Below, one piece after another: positions 1-11,000 of a DNA stretch of 64,000 nucleotides; the stretch's first letter is position 1; every line of letters starts with the position of its first letter. The notes under the pieces are model-generated. The model worked only from the letters and a program-made list of their open reading frames with translations, did no database searches and was not told where the DNA came from. A program made the position numbers and the translations under genes. The stretch lies in NCBI RefSeq assembly GCF_000350225.1, contig NW_005178983.1:496001-560000 (forward strand). Reading direction: 5' to 3'. The DNA is from Chondrus crispus (lineage: Eukaryota > Rhodophyta > Florideophyceae > Gigartinales > Gigartinaceae).

Positions 1-784
1 GTAAGCTTACCGTCCCCCAGACAGCAAGCGTACATAGACCTATATGTACTACGCGCACGTCCGCGCTTCCCACGCCCGACGGTAGAACAATAAACAACTC
101 GAGCAAGCAACTCTACGCTACTGTAGTCTGGGAAGGCACAAGCCGGAGCCCGTTCTCACCCCTGAAGGCGCAACGCCGGATCACTCACCCCCCCTCTACT
201 TCCCTTCTCATACTATCCTTTCTCCTTTCCCCCCCCCCTTTTTCCGCGCGCCAATCCCGCTCTCTGATCGTACAGAGAGCAGCGCACGCGAAGCACAAGG
301 CCCCTTTCGACGACAAAAACAGCCCATATGACGCTCTGGAGGTACTATATGTTACAAAGGTTGCAGTAATCAGATCTGAGACGGTCCTATTTTTTAGTAA
401 TTTTGAGTGACCCCGGAGATGGTTCCCCACTTGCCGTTTCATTTATCGGATAGTTGCAGTTATCAGGGCTTGCAGTTATCGCGTGGGCACTGTAATGTAA
501 GGAGGACTCCCCTCACCATGAGCACAAACCTTACACTCAGACCCGTACTTAATAATAGAATTGTAGCTCCACCAGAGATGAGGAACAACAGACACTACAG
601 AAAAACGCAGATATAACCGACAGTAAAGATTTCAAACTGGAAGCCTAGCTTCCAGCGCCCTTCCAGACCGGAAGGACTTCCCGCTCGCAATTGACGCTGA
701 TCTGCCCCACCGGCGTGGATGTGCAGGCTGTTAGTCTACCGCGAGCTCCCTTCCAGCATCCCTGCGATACTGGATCAGCACCCC
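1..784. other. No supported gene; unassigned intergenic sequence
   Basis: No open frame here has recognisable protein character. The first 180 bases carry an AATAAA-like polyadenylation motif near 90 and could be the tail of a repeat running in from the left, but no partner repeat was found in the window. The stretch around 225-250 is a C/T-rich run. Nothing more can be supported. Confidence 0.4.
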
Positions 785-1929
785 TCAGAGAAATTTGTTT
801 ATCGCCGTATCCATTCTTGGGCATGGCATAGGACATAGAACAAGTCTCAAAAAACGATGATAGTGGGTAAGGGTACAATACAGTATGCACAGAAAAGTGA
901 TTGGCCTCTTGAGAGACCACCAATAGAGTTGGTTTCTTCTTCTCTTCTTCAGATTGCGGCCTGCGAGTCGGGCCACCTCTCGCAGTCTTTGATTTTCGCC
1001 CAGCTGGATGTTCAGGGCAACGTTTGCTAGCAAGCGATCACCTAAAACATTCCAGACAACGAGGCCCAGTTTCGCGGAGAGCGCTCGGATGAGCGGGGAA
1101 GATGCAGCAAGTACGCGAGCTTCGGAATGAGAGACAAGACGAGGGATGGACTTGAGCAAACTTTCAGCAAACTCATGGTCTTCACTCTTGCTTTGTTCGA
1201 CCACTAGTGTGCACCCTCTCAGAATCCCATACAGAAACTCCCATGCCAGCTCGGGAGCGACCAGAGAGTACAAGAGATGTGACTTGTCTTGGTTCAGTTC
1301 AGTTGCACTCCAATTCGCTATCTGGCTTCGAAACTGCAGTTTCGAATCTGCTCCATGGAGCAGATTGCGTTCCCGATGTAGGTGGAACTTGGACTTCAGC
1401 GCATCCACTGCCGCAGATGGATTCATGTCGAAGGGCAGCGGTGCAGGGATTGATGCTCGTAATGTTGTGACATCTGGGATGCCCCCATTACTGTGCGCAA
1501 GCTGCATTTGAAGAATGTACAATCGCACGAATGATACTTTCAGAAGGGCCTGGGAGAGAAAGATTATCGTTACTAATCTTCGCGAGAAACGTGTAAACGG
1601 CTGCGTAACTGCAGAGACGATAATTGAATGCTTCAGAAACCCAGTGACAGGCTTCGCGTCTTCGTCTTGAGTGCAGGGAGGTTATGCACAGCGCTTCAAC
1701 GAGCCGCCGTCAGATTTTAGTGGACATATCCAGAGGGTTGGCGTTGGATAAAATGGAATGATTGTGAAAACCCATTAAAAACTGCAGGCCAATTTGCCCA
1801 AGTCAGGTTTGCGGCAAGCAGAGATCCGAGAGCATTTGACACAAGTGCGGGGGCAGCGGAAGCACTACAAGGCACAGAGCGGCTTTTTCGTTCTAGAAGA
1901 AAACTTAGATCCGACAGGGGCGACAGCAA
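785..1929 (-). CDS. Unrecognised host-type gene, probably with introns or broken
   Basis: Two minus-strand open frames (1929-1717 and 1528-785) and a third frame between them read as ordinary, leucine/alanine-rich soluble protein. The last block (about 160 residues from 1507) contains helical stretches such as LLYSLVAPELAWEFLYGILRG and ends near a basic run KKRRRN; the hydrophobic tail after that run is probably beyond the true exon. A pyrimidine tract ending in CAG, about 1572-1594 on the minus strand, would be a reasonable 3' splice site feeding the 1528 frame, so introns explain the frame changes as well as decay does. I do not recognise the family; a helical-repeat protein is possible. 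The gene is real with moderate confidence, its structure with low confidence. Confidence 0.35.
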
Positions 1930-2849
1930 GCTCTGACAATCTTTATCTTGTAGAAGATGTCTGCTCTGGTTGATTACAGAGGCCCGGCGTTTGCGGGCAG
2001 TCTGAACTCTGGTCGACTAAGCTGTCGAAGGTAAAAAGTGGTCGAGAGAAGGCGGAGAGCGGTTGCGCCGAAACCCACACGCCGTCCGGATCTAGCACAA
2101 GATCTAGTACTAGCCGTCACACAAGTGCACTGATTTCACAGATAGAGTATAGGTATGACAGTATCAGGAGCGGCATGCATACAGTTTATGAGAGCAGGGT
2201 CGTTCAGAACAGAATTACAGGCCCGTTATAGCAGGAGCTCAGAAAAACGGTAGGTGTTGCGAGAGTGGAGCAGTCTGCGGTCATACAAGTCGTGTGAAAG
2301 CATATTGGGATCGAGCTTCCTAGTCTCTGTGAATGAGGGCAATGCACTTTGAGCGTCCTCCAAAATTATTGACAGTGGAACGTTTCAGTTCTTGCGTTTT
2401 TTATCTTGTTGATACTGCTGGGAGAACTGACTACCTGCACCACGATGTCACCAAGATTCAGCACCCAAACCACGTCAAATGAAGTACAGTACCTAATGGT
2501 GCACTCACGTGAAAAGACGGATAGCCCAGATTGCGGTATTCTGTTACTGGGAATCTCTAGTTACGAGTGGCATCCTGCAAGCAAAGACGCAGCCGACGAA
2601 AGCATCCTCTCAAGGCATTTAAGGTGACTGTGTGTGCGATTACAGCCATCAAAACTAGACCTATAGTGAATACATACAGCTACGCCCGCGGTCTTGACAC
2701 TCTTCAGGAATGTATTGGTGTCTCAGGTTTATGTGCATACGAGGATATTTCTGGGTCATGGGCAACACAGGTCCTGTACTTCGAGGCCAGCTAAAGCATT
2801 GCATAGACCTCTCGCGTACAGAAAAGGGAAAGAAAATAGAGATATTTGT
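1930..2849. other. No supported gene
   Basis: Only short shadow frames without protein-like composition. The stretch separates the unrecognised minus-strand gene from the left terminal repeat of the Harbinger element. I see no repeats or regulatory signal that can be defended. Confidence 0.4.
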
Positions 2850-2881
2850 GGGTTTACGTAACAAGCTTTTCAGAAATAGAA
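2850..2881 (+). repeat. Left terminal inverted repeat of the Harbinger element
   Basis: GGGTTTACG followed by a 19-base block that is repeated in inverted orientation at 5537-5589. TTTCAGAAAT is repeated again, inverted, about 50 bases further in. Confidence 0.7.
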
Positions 2882-3111
2882 ATGACTATTTTCAGCAATT
2901 GTAATTTCGCACAAGCGCATTTCTGAAAAGCAAATTTTCTTGCAATTTTTGCATTACGCAACACTTATCCGTTACAGTTATGGGTATTAGAATTTATATA
3001 GCCTACCCCCTCCTACTCCCATCCAAAAAATAAAGTGGTACAGCAACACAGTATGACGCTTGGACGCCAAAGAGACCACAGCTATGCGAAAACTGTCGCA
3101 AGGAAGCGGAG

Positions 3112-4225
3112 ATGGGAGGTTGCGGCATGCGGAGGTGCCGTACAGCAAACAATAACGCTTCTATCTCCCAGCTTCTCCACAGAGCACTTGAAAAATATCA
3201 AGTGCTGTCATCAGAAGGCGCAAAAATTATTTTGAAAGCTAACCGTATCTCTATGTCTGACTTTTCTTTCAACTTGAACATTCTAACTCAATTGGATTGT
3301 CTTCGTTTGTTTAGGTTTGAGAAAGATGATCTTTACAAAATGGTCGACTGTGTAGGATGGCCATTGTCTATACGTACAACTAAACGGAACAGATACGCTT
3401 GTGACCCAGTGCTCGTGACGTGTATTATCATGCGACGCATTAGCAGCCCAGCGAGATGGTCAGATATGGAAGTGATGTTCGGAAGACATGCGTCGCAATT
3501 GTCCGAAATCTTTTGCGAAGGATTGCAGAAGTTTCGGGTCCCTCAGGAAAGCGCTACTCACAGACCATATACCTCAATCTTTCTTAAAAGAGAACGCCAT
3601 ACACTCAAAAAGCGACGCACTTACAAATTGCGTGGGCTTCATAGATGGAACAGTGATTGCAGTTGCGCGGCCTTGTGACGCGGAGGCGCAAAACGTGGCG
3701 TATAATGGCCATAAGCGTAAACACGCATTGAAATATCAGGCTGTAACAACACCGGATGGACTCATACTACACGCTCATGGACCGCTAGAAGGTCGGAGAC
3801 ACGACTGGACGCTGTATGTTCAGAGTGGGTTGGAGGAAAATTTAGAAGACATAATGCAGGTCCGTGGAATTCAGTACTGTCTCTACGGGGACTCAGGATA
3901 TAGCCTCCGACCATTTCTAGAAGTTCCTTATCAGGGTTCGAACCTGACGCCTGCGCAAAAGGCATTGAACGTGGCGATGTCGAGGGTGAGAGTTACTGTA
4001 GAATGGGCTTTCAAGGAGGTGAAGCTTTATTGGACAACGGTGAACTTCAAGAGGAAAATGCGCATTGCAGAATCACCGGTTGGAGCGCTTTACTTGGCCG
4101 CCATGCTGCTGACTAATATGCGAAACTGTATCTACCCAAACACTATCTCACAGTACTTCCGATGCTTGCGCCCCACGCTCGACGAGTACCTCAACAAAGG
4201 TGTGCCTCACTCTGCGGGCCCGTAG
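3112..4225 (+). pseudogene. PIF/Harbinger DDE transposase, one frameshift
   Basis: Cut-and-paste transposase that would bind the element's ends in the nucleus with its Myb-like partner. The N-terminal half (frame starting at 3112) has the helical region of the family, including CIIMRRISSPARWSDMEVMF. The catalytic half lies in the next frame (from about 3490) and shows all three acidic positions: D in GFIDGTV (about 3645), D in YGDSGYS (about 3890) and E in VTVEWAFKEVK (about 3999). NGHKRKHALKYQ and the RHDWT motif between the first two are also typical of the DDE_4/Harbinger type. The two frames overlap between 3488 and 3678, and a single shift somewhere near 3530-3600 is enough to explain the break. 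An intron there is not excluded but no good splice pair is seen. The C-terminus around LDEYLNKG is complete. Confidence 0.8.
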
Positions 4226-4378
4226 GGCGAGAAGCAACAGCCCGGAGGGATCGCAGGGCCCGGAGAGCCCACAGCCCCGCAGGGCCGCCAGAGCCACTTT
4301 GGAACTGCAAAGGCCTGTCGTGCCTCCTCATAGTCTCACACCACGTAAAATGACCCTTTCCTGAGCGCCCCCACCGCC

Positions 4379-5410
4379 CTATTTCTTTCCCGCGAACGCC
4401 TCCATCATGAGACGGAACTTCTCCAACTCAAGCTTATCATGCGCAACGCGCTCTTCGCGTCTCATTTCGCGCTCTTCCGCACGCTCCAAGCGTTCTATTT
4501 TCATTCTCTCGCGGTCCAAAGCCAGGCGTTCACGCTCTACAGCCTCGCGCGCCATATCAGACTCTTTCAACGACTCTCCGAGGCCAGACAGGCCACTGTC
4601 TCCTTCGGCATCCAGTCTTCTGCGCTTTCCCCTGCCTTTTCCTCCCGTGAATCCCACCTCCCCACTGTCACCGTTGTCATCACCGCTACCGCTCGCACTT
4701 CCAGATCGTTTGCGAGCTAAATATTTCGGTACAAGAGCGCGGCCGACTTTCTCCTTTCGCTCCTCTTTCTCCTCCCGAGCCACTCTTCTCTCATCCCTGT
4801 TCTTCTGTAAGTCCTTCTGTGCCTCGAGCATTGCTCCAAGAAGCTCATCCATCTCTCCTACATCTCCGCCGATACCCGACATTCGCCTCTCCCAGTTGTC
4901 CTTCCGACGGAAGGAGTCCATGAGCTTCTTGAATCGATCCTGCAGACGCTTGCATGTTACCTTCGCGGTCAGATTCGGATTCTGATTCGCGCGCTCTGCA
5001 GCTTGGGCAAAGCTCATCTGCACCTCCCCATATTTCGCAATATGGGCTTGTGCAGCGCAGACCTCTCTGACGATGATGAGGTCATCGCCAGACGTAAAAG
5101 TAGGTCTGCGTCCAGCTTTGTCTTTAGTAGCGTGGATGACTTCTGCGGAATGGAGCTGACTTCCAACAGAGGGTGTAGGTGGAGAATGGCGAGACGGAGA
5201 CGAGTTGGAGTTGTCATCAGGGATGGGAGACAGCGGGTTAACTTGCGCCATAAGGAGAGGGATAGGAAAAGGAAGAGGAAGAGGGATAAGAAAAGGAAGA
5301 GGGATAGGAAAAAGAAGCGGGTATGTGAGAGTGGTGTGAGTGCTTCTTTGTTTGTCGTATAGTTTTAGACGTGGTGCAGTAGGCGTTGCTGTGTGCTCCA
5401 TTGGCGCCAA
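4379..5410 (-). CDS. Myb/SANT-like DNA-binding protein of the Harbinger element
   Basis: Second gene of the transposon, open for 343 codons. A trihelix Myb/SANT-like domain sits at about residues 98-170, from RRPTFTSGDDLIIVREV to LMDSFRRKDNW. It is followed by a long charged coiled coil rich in R, E and K (about 190-340) that ends FRLMMEAFAGKK. In this family the protein helps recruit the transposase to the ends and carries it into the nucleus. The first 53 residues are a proline/leucine/phenylalanine-rich translation of a simple repeat, so the methionine of MAQVNPLSP (residue 54, about 5251) is the likelier start. It is convergent with the transposase gene. The coding frame is intact, unlike its partner. 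Confidence 0.75.
   Translation of the reverse strand: MAPMEHTATPTAPRLKLYDKQRSTHTTLTYPLLFPIPLPFLIPLPLPFPIPLLMAQVNPLSPIPDDNSNSSPSRHSPPTPSVGSQLHSAEVIHATKDKAGRRPTFTSGDDLIIVREVCAAQAHIAKYGEVQMSFAQAAERANQNPNLTAKVTCKRLQDRFKKLMDSFRRKDNWERRMSGIGGDVGEMDELLGAMLEAQKDLQKNRDERRVAREEKEERKEKVGRALVPKYLARKRSGSASGSGDDNGDSGEVGFTGGKGRGKRRRLDAEGDSGLSGLGESLKESDMAREAVERERLALDRERMKIERLERAEEREMRREERVAHDKLELEKFRLMMEAFAGKK
5258..5325. repeat. Short purine-rich tandem repeat
   Basis: Imperfect repeats of GGGATAGGAAAAGGAAGAG lie just upstream of the likely start of the Myb-like gene. Read on the minus strand they give the low-complexity PLPFPIPL run of the longer open frame. Confidence 0.7.
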
Positions 5411-5536
5411 TTTATATCCACATGTGCCTTCTGTGCGGGCGATGAGTTACAGAAACGATTTCACTATTTGATCACATTTCACAATCAGTAGTCACATGCA
5501 ACAACAGAATATCCGCAACGTGTAATACTTGTCATG

Positions 5537-5589
5537 TTCTATTTCTGAAAAGCTTAATTACAATTAGCGAAATCCAGATGCGTAAACCC
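5537..5589 (-). repeat. Right terminal inverted repeat of the Harbinger element
   Basis: Inverted counterpart of 2850-2881, with a 21-base longer spacer between the inner 19-base block and the outer CGTAAACCC. Confidence 0.7.
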
Positions 5590-5699
5590 TCTATTACGCC
5601 ACCGCAATTCTGCAACTAAAATGCAAAGAAACCGAAATTGAAATTACAGTATTGCAGAATTCTGCAACTCAGCATCACCAAAGTTGCAGAAATCGGACC
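5590..5699. repeat. Palindromic AT-rich spacer with TTGCAGAA motifs
   Basis: Several copies, in both orientations, of TTCTGCAA / TTGCAGAA follow the transposon, including the perfect palindrome TTGCAGAATTCTGCAA at 5652-5667. It may be the remains of another short inverted-repeat element; no partner end was found. Confidence 0.35.
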
Positions 5700-6445
5700 G
5701 TTTAGTGAAGCGGCAACTGAAACAGTCTAACAATACGTGTAATAAAAATGGCACCAACAGATGCCACCGTGTGAGACGGGGGCGCGCCGGAGTGCGGGCG
5801 GGGTCGCGCGCGATCGGGTCGGAGGCGATGTAGAGGTACGGGCGGAAGCGCGACAGCGAGGTGGAGATGACGTGGATGTGGCGGCGCGGGGTGGACTGCG
5901 GCGCGGGCAGGCACCGCGAGGGGAGGCTATCCCAGTCGAGCGGCGGGAGCTTGGGCACCGGGAGCGAGCCGCGGCGGAGGAGCGAGGGCTGGGGCAGTGG
6001 CGAGGGCTGGTTGAGCGCGTCGGCGAGCTGCGGGCACGACTTGGTGTTGGTGTCCTTGGGCGGCGGGGACGTGGAGGGCGGCGGCAGGGGCGTCGGCGGA
6101 GGGGAGGGGGATGGGAGGGAGGTTGGGAGGGCGGTTGGACTCGGGGATGGTTATTGCGGTTGCGTTTGGCCCCGCGGGTGGAGGCGGCACATGCGGAAGA
6201 TAGTGCGAGGTGGAGGTCGCAAGGCTGTTGGCGGAGTCTATCTAGGAGCGGGGCTGTGAGGAATTGAGAAGGTCCTCGTAGAAAAGGCGCGTAAGGGCGC
6301 GGGTGTCGAGAGCAGCCAGGTAAGGGCGGGGGTGGCGCGGGGGGCTGGGAAGCGGAGGAAGGGGTTGGAGGCGGACCAGTGGGTTCGGTAAGCAGGGAGG
6401 CGAAGGGGAATGCGGTGGGCAGTGTGGGCGGTGTCGTTCTTTCAA
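5700..6445 (-). pseudogene. GC-rich decayed coding stretch, family not recognised
   Basis: The minus strand gives three successive frames of proline/alanine-rich but protein-like sequence: one ending YLAALDTRALTRLFYEDLL (about 6310-6250), a second through ATAITIPESNRPPNLP (about 6165-5930), and a third with DWDSLPSRCLPAPQ and HVISTSLSRFRPYLYIASD (5958-5780). The composition differs sharply from the AT-rich flanks. One stop interrupts the first to second transition, and the second to third needs a frame change; introns are possible but no convincing sites are seen. I do not recognise the family. The opposite-strand frames are very glycine- and arginine-rich and look like shadows. Confidence 0.3.
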
Positions 6446-6495
6446 CTTAAGGAATGGACATTGGGAGTGTGTGGGGGGCTAAGGGTCGGAAGCCG

Positions 6496-6655
6496 TCAGC
6501 GTGTTTTCTTGCGCTGTTTGAACGACTCCATCATAAGCTTGAATGTTTCAAGCTTCAGGTTGTTGGCCTCTTCTCGTTCCTTGCCCCGCTCTTCTCTATC
6601 CATCTCCCGCTGTTCTAGGTCTCTTGCAAAGCGCCGCTCGTCGAACTCTATTGTC
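6496..6655 (-). pseudogene. C-terminal remnant of a second Harbinger Myb-like protein
   Basis: The minus strand encodes about 53 residues of charged coiled coil ending LETFKLMMESFKQRKKTR and a TGA stop. This resembles the tail of the complete Myb-like protein at 4379-5410 (LEKFRLMMEAFAGKK) in both spacing and sequence. The upstream part is absent because the coding sequence abuts the left end of the MITE-like element at 6656. It shows a second, unrelated copy of this gene family nearby, not part of the intact transposon. Confidence 0.55.
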
Positions 6656-7101
6656 TAGACGACAAGCGATTTGACCTCATATGAGGCCATTTTTTTGCAA
6701 AAAAAAAAATATTAAATCGAAACTTTAAAAAGTCAGTTTGGACACCATTTCTTTAACGTATTTGCCCTCGGCATTAACATCTTGCAAAACATTGGGATGG
6801 CAGTTTCCAATGCACAGAGAGACTAAGAATCTAATGAATTTTCAATGAGTTGGCTTTTTAAACAGGCGTTTTGGTTTCGAAGAAATCAACATAAAACGTT
6901 TTGAGGTTGGTCAAAAAGGCTCCTTTTTGGGCATTTTAAAAATCGCTGGAAAAGACGTGCAGATTTCACCAAATTCCGCCCTTCCGCAACGCAGAAGTCA
7001 ACTGCGGTGCCGAGACTATCATTTTCCATCTTGTTGAGCTAGCGCAAGTACAGAAAAAATAAGTTAAAAAGTGACCTCATATGAGGTCATTTGTCACCTA
7101 G
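6656..7101. mobile_element. MITE-like non-coding element with palindromic ends
   Basis: About 445 bases of AT-rich, non-coding DNA in a GC-rich neighbourhood, bounded by inverted ends of about 30 bases: TAGACGACAAGCGATT then TGACCTCATATGAGGCCA on the left (6656-6689), and on the right (7072-7101) the complement of TAGGTGACAAA then TGACCTCATATGAGGTCA. The inner 18 bases are themselves a perfect palindrome on the right and have one mismatch on the left. No open frame lies inside. The size, AT content and inverted ends fit a miniature inverted-repeat element; the superfamily is not determined and no clear target duplication is seen. Confidence 0.55.
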
Positions 7102-7203
7102 GCACTATGCCCGCCTCGTCGCTTTACAAGGACAAACCCTTGGAGTGGAGGTGTCTGGGCTGGGAGGGGCTTTGGTCGCCATGGCACAGTTGAGAGTACG
7201 AAG

Positions 7204-7642
7204 ATGGTGCGGGCATACCCAGCTCTTAAGGGTGAGTTAGAAGGCGGTAGCATCCACGCCTCGGCCACCCTGGCCCCGCCCGCCTGTTTCCCGGCCATCC
7301 TGGCCTTCGTCGACCGCGCCGGCCGCACCGGCGCCGCCGCTGTCGTCCCCTGCACCCAGGACATCTTGCGCAGCGTCACCGCCGCCCTCGCTTACGTTAT
7401 GATCACGAACGGCCTCCCGCTGGACAAAGCCATAGGCATGCGCCTATGCCGCCCCATCGCCGCCCCCACCTACGCTTCTACGCCCTGCTGCGCCGCCTCG
7501 AGCGCGGCCTCCGCCACAGCCCCCCGGCTGACGCCCTCGTCCTCGTCCACCCGCACGCCCCCACACACCATAAGTTCTCTGCTCACTACCCTCGCTTCCC
7601 CGCCTTTTATCGGCTGCTGCTGCTGCTCGAAGTGTATGGCAC
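7204..7642 (+). pseudogene. Possible dual-specificity-phosphatase-like host gene, cut by the Copia insertion
   Basis: An open frame from 7204 contains VVPCTQDILRSVTAALAYVM followed by ITNGLPLDKAIG. This fits the CX5RS signature loop and following helix of dual-specificity phosphatases (usually HCX5RSXT..AYLM...GLSLxEA), except that P stands where the conserved H should be. The next frame (from 7446) continues with protein-like sequence, LRFYALLRRLERGLRHSP, up to the Copia LTR at 7648, so at least one frame change separates the halves. The reading would continue after 39726 on the far side of the Copia element. Because of the missing histidine and the frame change, this is a resemblance, not an assignment. 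Confidence 0.35.
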
Positions 7643-7647
7643 AAACA

Positions 7648-8053
7648 AAACAGACTTCAATCGAACTTGGACACGACTTGGTGCCTTCTTTAATTCTGGA
7701 GACAGACTAGGTCTCCCTTTATATAACTGTAGACGCAACGCTAACTACTCATAACAGTGGTGTTTGCGAACATTCCTACACTACAGTATTTGTAATTACA
7801 CATCATCGACGTAAGCCAAACTAATAGGATAACAGTACAAATGTGTAAAGGACTGGAGAGCTCGTAGGATGCATTTCTGCGATCCCCATGGATGAGTTGA
7901 AACTGATTGCCAACGCATTTGCACCTTCCCCAAAATATACACACGCCAAAAACCCATCAGGACGGTAATTAACCGGATCCTCGTCGGGTGTCTGCGGGAT
8001 CACAACCGGTGCTTACGTCAATCCTGCCTCGCATCAGGGCCCTGCTTCAACTC
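7648..8053 (-). repeat. 3' LTR of the young Copia element
   Basis: Nearly identical to 39316-39721 (about three differences in 406 bases by eye). A purine-rich tract, CCAGAAAGG on the minus strand, lies directly inside it, as expected for the plus-strand primer site. The ends are not canonical TG...CA if the AAACA flanks define the border. Confidence 0.85.
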
Positions 8054-11000
8054 CCTTTCTGGACCTGGTGCGGAACTCTTTGAAGAACTCCGAGTGACAT
8101 TCTGTGTTTCTCGAACAGTACTCTGTGCAAAGGCTTGGTGAGAATGTCTGCTGTCATTTTCTCACCTGGGCAATACTGCATTCTCACGGAGCCGAGACGA
8201 ATCTGTTCCTGAACGTAATTGCCTCGAATTGCAACGTACTTCGCGTTTCTGACCCCCTCTGTAGCCCAGTTAATTGTTCCTTGGTTGTCTTCAAACAGTA
8301 TCGTAGCGCCGCTTGGCAGGCACGAGAGTTCTTTAAGAAGATGGCGCAACCATACAACGGCTTTGCATGCTTCACTTGCTGAAATAAACTCAGCCTCGCT
8401 TGTAAACAAGGCAACAACTGGTTGTTTCCGGGACTTCCATAGAACGCTTGAGTTACCGATCTGAAGAACAATTCCGCTCGTAGACTTTCTATCCGATCTG
8501 TCATTTCCCCAGTCTGCATCTGCATACGCTTGCAGTGACCCGGAGCTACAGTAGAGCCTGAGAACAAAGTCCGTTGTTCCACGGAGGTATCTCAGTATTC
8601 TTTTTGCTGCAATCAAGTAGCAATGTTGAGGATTGGAAACATGGCGACAGAGCAGCCCAACAGCCGAAGAGATATCGGGGCGCGTTCTAGTTGACAAAAA
8701 CAGAAGCGATCCCATTATCTCCTGAAAGAGTTGTCGATCGGCCTCTGAACTCTCATCGTTTGATGGTACTGCACTCATTGGAGTTTTGACGGCCTTGCAC
8801 TGTGCCATCCCAAACTTGGTAAGCACTTCTCCAAGGTACTTTTGTTGCGAGAGGTATGCACCTTGTGAATCTTGCTCAAATGCAACACCTAAGAAAAACT
8901 TGAGCGGTCCCATATCCTTGACGTCAAGCCGCTCTTTCAGTTCCTTCTTGATTGCACTGATGCTTTCCATCGACGAGCTTATGATGATAATGTCGTCGAC
9001 ATACAGTAGCAACCACATATGATCATCCACAAAGACACATTCGTCAGCTGCGAGTGGCTTCAATCCCATCAATAGCATAACCTCTTTAAATTTGTTGAAC
9101 CACAGTTTGGGTGCCTGTTTGAGTCCATATAACCCCTTTCTGAGTCTCAGTACCTGGTCTTTTCCGCAAATCGAGATGCCTGGCGGTGCTGAAATGTAAA
9201 TCTCGTCGTCGATGTCGCCATGTAGGAAGGCGGTCCTCACGTCCAGTTGATGTGCGTGAAGCCCCTTCTGGACGGCGACTGCAAGGATGGCTCTTACTGT
9301 ACTGAAATCGACAACTGGCACAAATGTTTGCTCCACATTTCCTTGAAGATACCCTTTCACAACTAGTCTAGCCTTATGTCTGCATAGAGAGCCATCCGAA
9401 TTCAGCTTTCTCCTAAAGATGAACCTGGTCGGCAGAATGCGAAAGTTCGCAGGTTTCGGAACATTTTCCCACGTTCCGTGGGACTGTAACGATTCGAGCT
9501 CTGACTGTATTGCTTCATCCCAATTGGCAGCCTCGTCCGTTCCCATGGCCTCTGCGTACGTTTCGGGCTCCGGTACACTCAGGGACGAGGCTCTATGGGC
9601 GCTTCCTGGGTTGTAGAAGTCCGGTGAGTTTCTCTCTCTCCGCGGGTATCTGGGCTGTACTGCTTGCCCTTCAGACGGTACGTCTTGGTCCTCTACCGTT
9701 CCGGGAATGTAGGTCATGGAATCCATTTCCTCAGAGCTCACCTGTTCTCCGTCAGCGCTCTCCCCGTCATTCACTTCAGATTTGTGAATGTCTGCACGTT
9801 GTTCAATAACAAGTTGGTCAGCGGCTTGCTGTACGACATCTACTGCAGCTTGCTGGGCGTCGCGTTGTATAGGTACGTGTTTTGGCATGTCACTGCCCAC
9901 CACGACTACATCCTCATTGGCAAACCAGTTTCGTCCTGGAAACATCGTCTCATCGACTCTGACATCCCGGCAGAAAATTGCATTACGAGTACTCCGAAGC
10001 CAGACCTTGTATTGACTTGTCTCATAGCATGCAGTAACAATTCCTTCTTCACTCTTACTGTCGAGCTTCTTGCGCTTCTGTTTAGAAATATGCACCGAAG
10101 CGAGGGCGCCAAATGCACGAAGGTGATCAATCCGTGGTTTCCTACCCATCAAGAGTTCGAAGGATGTAACCATCTGCTTGCGGACAAAAGATGCGATTCC
10201 TGATATCAGCTGCGTGTACTGTAGCCTCAGCCCAGAACTGCTTGGGCAGTCCTGCATGTCGCAACATCGACCTAGCACTCTCCACGATGGTTCGATTGGC
10301 CCGCTCAGCAATCCCATTCTCCTGTGGAGAATAAGCTGAACTTCTCCTGGCCTCAGTACCATTTTCTTCTAGAAAAGATTCCAGTGCCACATACTCCCCA
10401 CCATTGTCGCTGTGGAGCGTTTTGATTCTACAGTCCCCTTTTCTCTCAATCCAAGCCATGAAAGTCCTGAACTTCCCATCTACTTCGCTCTTACTCTTAA
10501 TGGGAGATATGCGTATAAATCCAGAGAATTCGTCAATAAAAGAAACGTAATAGCGCGCTTTTCCGAAGGAACGGGTGGACATGGGGCCACAGACATCACT
10601 GTGAATAATATCCCCGACAGCGCCTGCCCGTACTGGATTTGCGTGACGAACAACGCGAGATTGCTTGCCCTTCTCACAACTTGGACAGTGTCCACCGGAC
10701 AGAGGTTTGACTGACTTTGTCCGAAACTTCTGGACTGCATTGGATTGCATTAGCCTTCTGACACTCCTTTGGTTTGCATGACTGAGTCTGGCATGCCATA
10801 GTTTTTCGTCAATAGCAGTGCCAGCATGAGCCTCAGATCGATCCACTTATGTTTGTACAGGATAAAGGCCTTTGGACTTACAGGCTGTAATTGCTACCTC
10901 CCCATCTTCTGCCATGGCCAAGCGTCCATTCTTTCCGAATCGAATTGTGAATCCTTCGTCACACAGTCTGGAACAGGAAATCAAATTCACATCTAATCCA

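Larger units (their letters stand above)
2850..5589. mobile_element. PIF/Harbinger DNA transposon, two-gene copy
   Basis: The element is bounded by inverted ends: GGGTTTACG at 2850-2858 and its complement at 5581-5589, followed inward by a 19-base inverted repeat, AAGCTTTTCAGAAATAGAA, at 2863-2881 and 5537-5555. The spacer between outer and inner repeats is 4 bases on the left and 25 on the right, so one end carries an indel. It encodes a DDE transposase on the plus strand and a Myb/SANT-like DNA-binding protein on the minus strand, the standard two-gene plan of PIF/Harbinger, here convergent. The usual 3-base TWA target duplication is not clear at these ends. A second, internal inverted copy of TTTCAGAAAT (about 2868-2935) makes the left end able to fold. 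The length of 2.74 kb is normal for the family. Confidence 0.8.

Noticed and set aside
5761-6267. Glycine/arginine-rich plus-strand frames
   Set aside because: Opposite strand of a GC-rich decayed coding stretch whose minus-strand reading is more protein-like.
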